Below are positions 5,852 to 8,484 of a stretch of 8,484 nt of DNA, piece by piece. The position numbers and the translations under genes were made by a program. Location of the stretch: assembly GCA_025453475.1 (NCBI GenBank), contig JALOQH010000023.1, positions 1 through 8,484 on the forward strand, read 5' to 3'. The notes below the pieces were generated by a model, which was not told the DNA's origin, ran no database searches, and saw nothing but the letters and a program-made list of their open reading frames with translations. Within the stretch, counting starts at the first letter, position 1; every line of letters starts with the position of its first letter. The DNA is from an archaeon. Its GTDB lineage: Archaea > Nanobdellota > Nanobdellia > Pacearchaeales > GW2011-AR1.

Positions 5852-7000
5852 ATGAAATTTGCCCATTTGGGGGACTGCCATCTTGGCGGATGGCGTCAGC
5901 CAGAGTTAAAAGATCTGAATTTTAGGAGTTTCCAGTATGCAATTGAGAAATGCATTAAAGAGCAGGTGGATTTTATCCTCATAGCCGGCGATTTGTTTGA
6001 TTCAGCCTACCCTCCGATAGAGATTCTTAGAGATACATTCAGAGAATTCAGGAGATTGAAGGAAGCAGGCATACCTGTTTTTCTCATCGCGGGCAGCCAC
6101 GACTATTCAGCATCTGGAAAAACCTTCCTGGATGTTCTGGAAAAAGCAGGATTCTGCAAGAATGTCTCCATCTTCGAGGAAAAAAATGATAAAATAATTC
6201 TTCAGCCAACTATTTACAAAAATGCAGCAATCTACGGATATCCCGGAAAGAAATCAGACATGGAAGTAGAAGAAATAAACAGAATCAAACTGCAGGGCTC
6301 TCCGGGGATGTTCGAGATACTGATGCTGCATACAGCAATAAGAGATGCAGTAGGCAACCTCCCAATCAAGGCTGTTCCGAATGAATCGCTTCCCCCGGTT
6401 AATTATATCGCTCTGGCGCACTTGCATATAAACTATATGAAAGACAATAAAGTCTATTCTGGCCCGATATTCCCAAATAACATCACTGAGCTGGAAGAAT
6501 TAAGAGGGGGCTCTTTCTATATTTTTGACAATGGCAGAATAAGGAGAGAGGAAATTCGCCTGAAGGATTTGGTTGTTCTCGAGATAGAAATAAAAGATGC
6601 CCTTCAGGCAACTGAACTTATATTATCAAATCTTAAGAAATACCCGCTTCTCGATAAGATAGTCATCCTGAAACTATTCGGCGTGCTTGAGAAAGGGAAA
6701 AGCACAGACATTGATTTCGATAAGATAGAAGAATACGCTCTGGGGGAGAAGGTCTTTTCTTTCCTGAAGAGCACAACCAAGCTTCACCTTCAGGATTCTG
6801 AGATAACAATTGAAAACTTAGACTCATCAAATCTGGAACTGCAGATTCTGGAGAAATTTGAAGAAAACAATCCAAACAAGTTCAATCCAATTGTTCCATC
6901 TTTAATAAAAATTCTTCAGATGGAAAAGCTCGAAGACGAAAAATCCGCGATATACGAGGACAGGTTATTTTCAGAGACGAAGAAGCTATTGCTGCCATGA
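5852..7000 (+). CDS. mre11: DNA double-strand break repair nuclease Mre11
   Basis: 382 residues. Mn2+-dependent nuclease of the Mre11-Rad50 complex, which trims and opens DNA ends before resection in homologous recombination. Calcineurin-type phosphoesterase motifs are in order: GDCHLGG (D8, H10), GDLFD (D47), GSHD (81-84, H83), LMLHTA (H160) and ALAHLH (H190, H192). Two departures stand out against Pyrococcus Mre11: the metal-binding Asn of GNHD is Ser82, and the His of GDLFH is Asp50, the latter as in bacterial SbcD. A capping domain follows (about 230-320). The helical C-terminus (about 340-382) is where Rad50 coiled coil binding would be expected. Its TGA overlaps the rad50 ATG (ATGA), so the two are translationally coupled. 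Identity is secure; activity level given Ser82 is not. Confidence 0.96.
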   Translation: MKFAHLGDCHLGGWRQPELKDLNFRSFQYAIEKCIKEQVDFILIAGDLFDSAYPPIEILRDTFREFRRLKEAGIPVFLIAGSHDYSASGKTFLDVLEKAGFCKNVSIFEEKNDKIILQPTIYKNAAIYGYPGKKSDMEVEEINRIKLQGSPGMFEILMLHTAIRDAVGNLPIKAVPNESLPPVNYIALAHLHINYMKDNKVYSGPIFPNNITELEELRGGSFYIFDNGRIRREEIRLKDLVVLEIEIKDALQATELILSNLKKYPLLDKIVILKLFGVLEKGKSTDIDFDKIEEYALGEKVFSFLKSTTKLHLQDSEITIENLDSSNLELQILEKFEENNPNKFNPIVPSLIKILQMEKLEDEKSAIYEDRLFSETKKLLLP

Positions 7001-8484
7001 GATTGCAAAAACTAAAACTAACAAACATCAGGAGCTATGAAAGCGCTGAATTGGAATTTCCGGATTGCTCTCTTTTGCTCTCAGGAGATATCGGCTCGGG
7101 AAAAACATCAATACTGATGGCTATCGAATACGCTCTTTTTGGGCTCCAGCCGGGGCAGAAAGGCTCAGCACTCCTAAGGAATAAAGCACTCTCTGGGGGA
7201 GTTACTCTTGAGTTTGAGATAAACGGAGAACCCGTGATTATTGAGCGCGCTCTAAAAAGAGAAGGCAAATCTGTGAGCAACGACTATTCTGCAATAACAA
7301 TAAATGGTGAAAAGACAGAATCTTCAGTTACAGAACTCAAAACAAAAATTCTTCAGCTGTTGAACTATCCCCCTGAATTTCTGAAGAAGAACAATCTTCT
7401 TTATCGTTACACAGTATACACGCCGCAGGAGCAGATGAAGCAGATTATCCTGGAAGATCCTGAGGTAAGGCTGAACATCCTCGGGCATGTTTTTGGCATA
7501 GACAAATACAAAAAAATAAGGGAGAACCTCGCAATAATTCTCAACAAGCTTAAGGAGGATTCGAAGCTTCTGACTGGAGAAATCAAAACTCTCGATTCTG
7601 ACAAGTCGCGTCTGGAATCAACAAAAAATCTTGTTAAAACAGTTGATACGAGAATAGAGAAGAAAAGAGAGGAGTTTATTCTTCTGGCAAAGAAAAGAGG
7701 GGATATAGAGAAGGAAGTGAAAGAATTGGAGGAGAAGATACGCGAAAAAGAGATCTTCGAGAAGGAAGTTGAAAAAACCAACGTGATGATTGCGTCTAAA
7801 CGGGAAAATATCTTCCCTCTCGAGAAAGAAATGCGTGAATTGAACAGGAGCCTTAACGAAACAGGCGGGGTCTTCAGCGAAGAGCTGCTTTCCCAGAAGA
7901 AAGAGCAGATAAAACTCAAAAGAGATGAGCTCGAACGGCTCAATGCACAATACGTGTCGCTTCTAAGCAAAATTTCTTCTCTCGAAGAGACAAAGAGATC
8001 TACCTTTGAGAAAAAAGAGAGAGTCTTCAAAATAGACATGTGCCCGACATGCCTGCAAAACGTGCCCCATGCGCACAAGCATAATATTCTGAATGAAACA
8101 GAAAGGCAGCTTGTTGAACTGACCGCTTCAATATCTTCCCTTGAGAATGAGAAACCTGGGATTAAATCTGCAATAGACAGAACAAAACTCGAAATTCCAA
8201 AAATAGAAGAGGAGAAAATGCGCCTCGAGATATTAAAATCTAAAATTTCTTTTATAGAAAAATCCAGGAAGCGCCTTGACGAGATAGCCCGGTTAAAGGC
8301 AACCCTGGAATCTGACCTGGCATTCCTGTCCAGTCACATGGATAGTCTGAAAGAGAACATCTCAGAGTTCTCAAAATTCAATAATCTCTATCGCGTAAAA
8401 CAGCTTGATTTGGAGCGCGCATTCAACGATGAGAAAAAGTGCGAGATTTCACTTGCAGAATTCAAGAAGGAAAAAGAACTCATG
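6997..8484 (+). CDS. rad50: DNA repair ATPase Rad50 (3' end beyond window)
   Basis: 496 codons are visible in an open frame up to the right edge. This SMC-like ABC ATPase tethers DNA ends and controls Mre11. The N-terminal lobe has the Walker A motif GDIGSGKTS (30-38) after the typical opening MRLQKLKLTNIRSYES, and a Q-loop region in YTVYTPQEQM (136-145). From about 170 the sequence becomes a Glu/Lys/Leu-rich coiled coil. The zinc hook CPTC (C349, C352) lies at the arm tip with a His-rich flank (HAHKH), and the returning coil follows to the edge. The hook position gives arms of roughly 175 residues, implying a total of about 800-900 residues with signature, Walker B and D-loop motifs outside the window. 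The start codon overlaps the mre11 stop as ATGA. Confidence 0.96.
   Translation, partial: MRLQKLKLTNIRSYESAELEFPDCSLLLSGDIGSGKTSILMAIEYALFGLQPGQKGSALLRNKALSGGVTLEFEINGEPVIIERALKREGKSVSNDYSAITINGEKTESSVTELKTKILQLLNYPPEFLKKNNLLYRYTVYTPQEQMKQIILEDPEVRLNILGHVFGIDKYKKIRENLAIILNKLKEDSKLLTGEIKTLDSDKSRLESTKNLVKTVDTRIEKKREEFILLAKKRGDIEKEVKELEEKIREKEIFEKEVEKTNVMIASKRENIFPLEKEMRELNRSLNETGGVFSEELLSQKKEQIKLKRDELERLNAQYVSLLSKISSLEETKRSTFEKKERVFKIDMCPTCLQNVPHAHKHNILNETERQLVELTASISSLENEKPGIKSAIDRTKLEIPKIEEEKMRLEILKSKISFIEKSRKRLDEIARLKATLESDLAFLSSHMDSLKENISEFSKFNNLYRVKQLDLERAFNDEKKCEISLAEFKKEKELM

Noticed and set aside
7407..8078. Long open frame (223 codons) on the minus strand
   Set aside because: It lies antisense to the rad50 coiled coil. 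Its Ser/Phe/Leu-rich, featureless protein is what the complement of GAA/AAG/GAG-rich coding sequence gives, while the plus frame carries Walker A and the zinc hook.
1..8484. CRISPR array, insertion sequence or defence system
   Set aside because: I saw no regularly spaced direct repeats, transposase motifs or terminal inverted repeats. Mre11-Rad50 here is the ordinary repair pair rather than a defence gene cluster.

Overview
The window reads as archaeal chromosome, about 40% GC by eye, most likely from a small-genome DPANN-type archaeon (Woesearchaeota/Pacearchaeota-like; this placement is an inference). The archaeal evidence is direct: TATA boxes about 25-27 bases upstream of transcript or gene starts, a 7S-type SRP RNA with a long 5'/3' terminal helix, an Mre11-Rad50 pair with zinc hook, type IV pilin-like N-termini, and a very sequon-rich surface glycoprotein.

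Layout. Bases 1-1979 (minus strand) hold a partial, secreted, Ig/FN3-like surface glycoprotein whose C-terminus runs off the left edge. It diverges from tRNA-Thr(CGT) at 2038-2111, and the two appear to share one palindromic TATA box. Next on the plus strand come a 97-residue double zinc-ribbon protein (2192-2485), argS (2532-4211), a previously uncalled 57-residue single-span membrane protein (4255-4428), the SRP RNA (about 4468-4726), two overlapping pilin-like genes (4781-5320 and 5295-5798), and the mre11-rad50 operon (5852-7000 and 6997 to the right edge, rad50 incomplete).

Functionally this is a housekeeping stretch: translation (tRNA-Thr, ArgRS), co-translational targeting (SRP RNA), cell-surface or secreted structures (glycoprotein, pilins, small membrane protein) and double-strand break processing (Mre11-Rad50). 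Except for the two overlapping pairs, nearly every gene has its own TATA box, and in most cases the predicted transcription start falls on or within a few bases of the start codon, implying mostly leaderless mRNAs. No mobile element, CRISPR array or defence island is visible.

I see no convincing new multi-gene system. The points most worth a second look are the SRP RNA (non-GNRA apical loop in domain IV, a perfect 10-bp inverted repeat straddling its predicted start, a compact Alu domain), the shared bidirectional TATA box, the Asn-to-Ser change in an Mre11 metal-binding motif, and the two small unassigned proteins.
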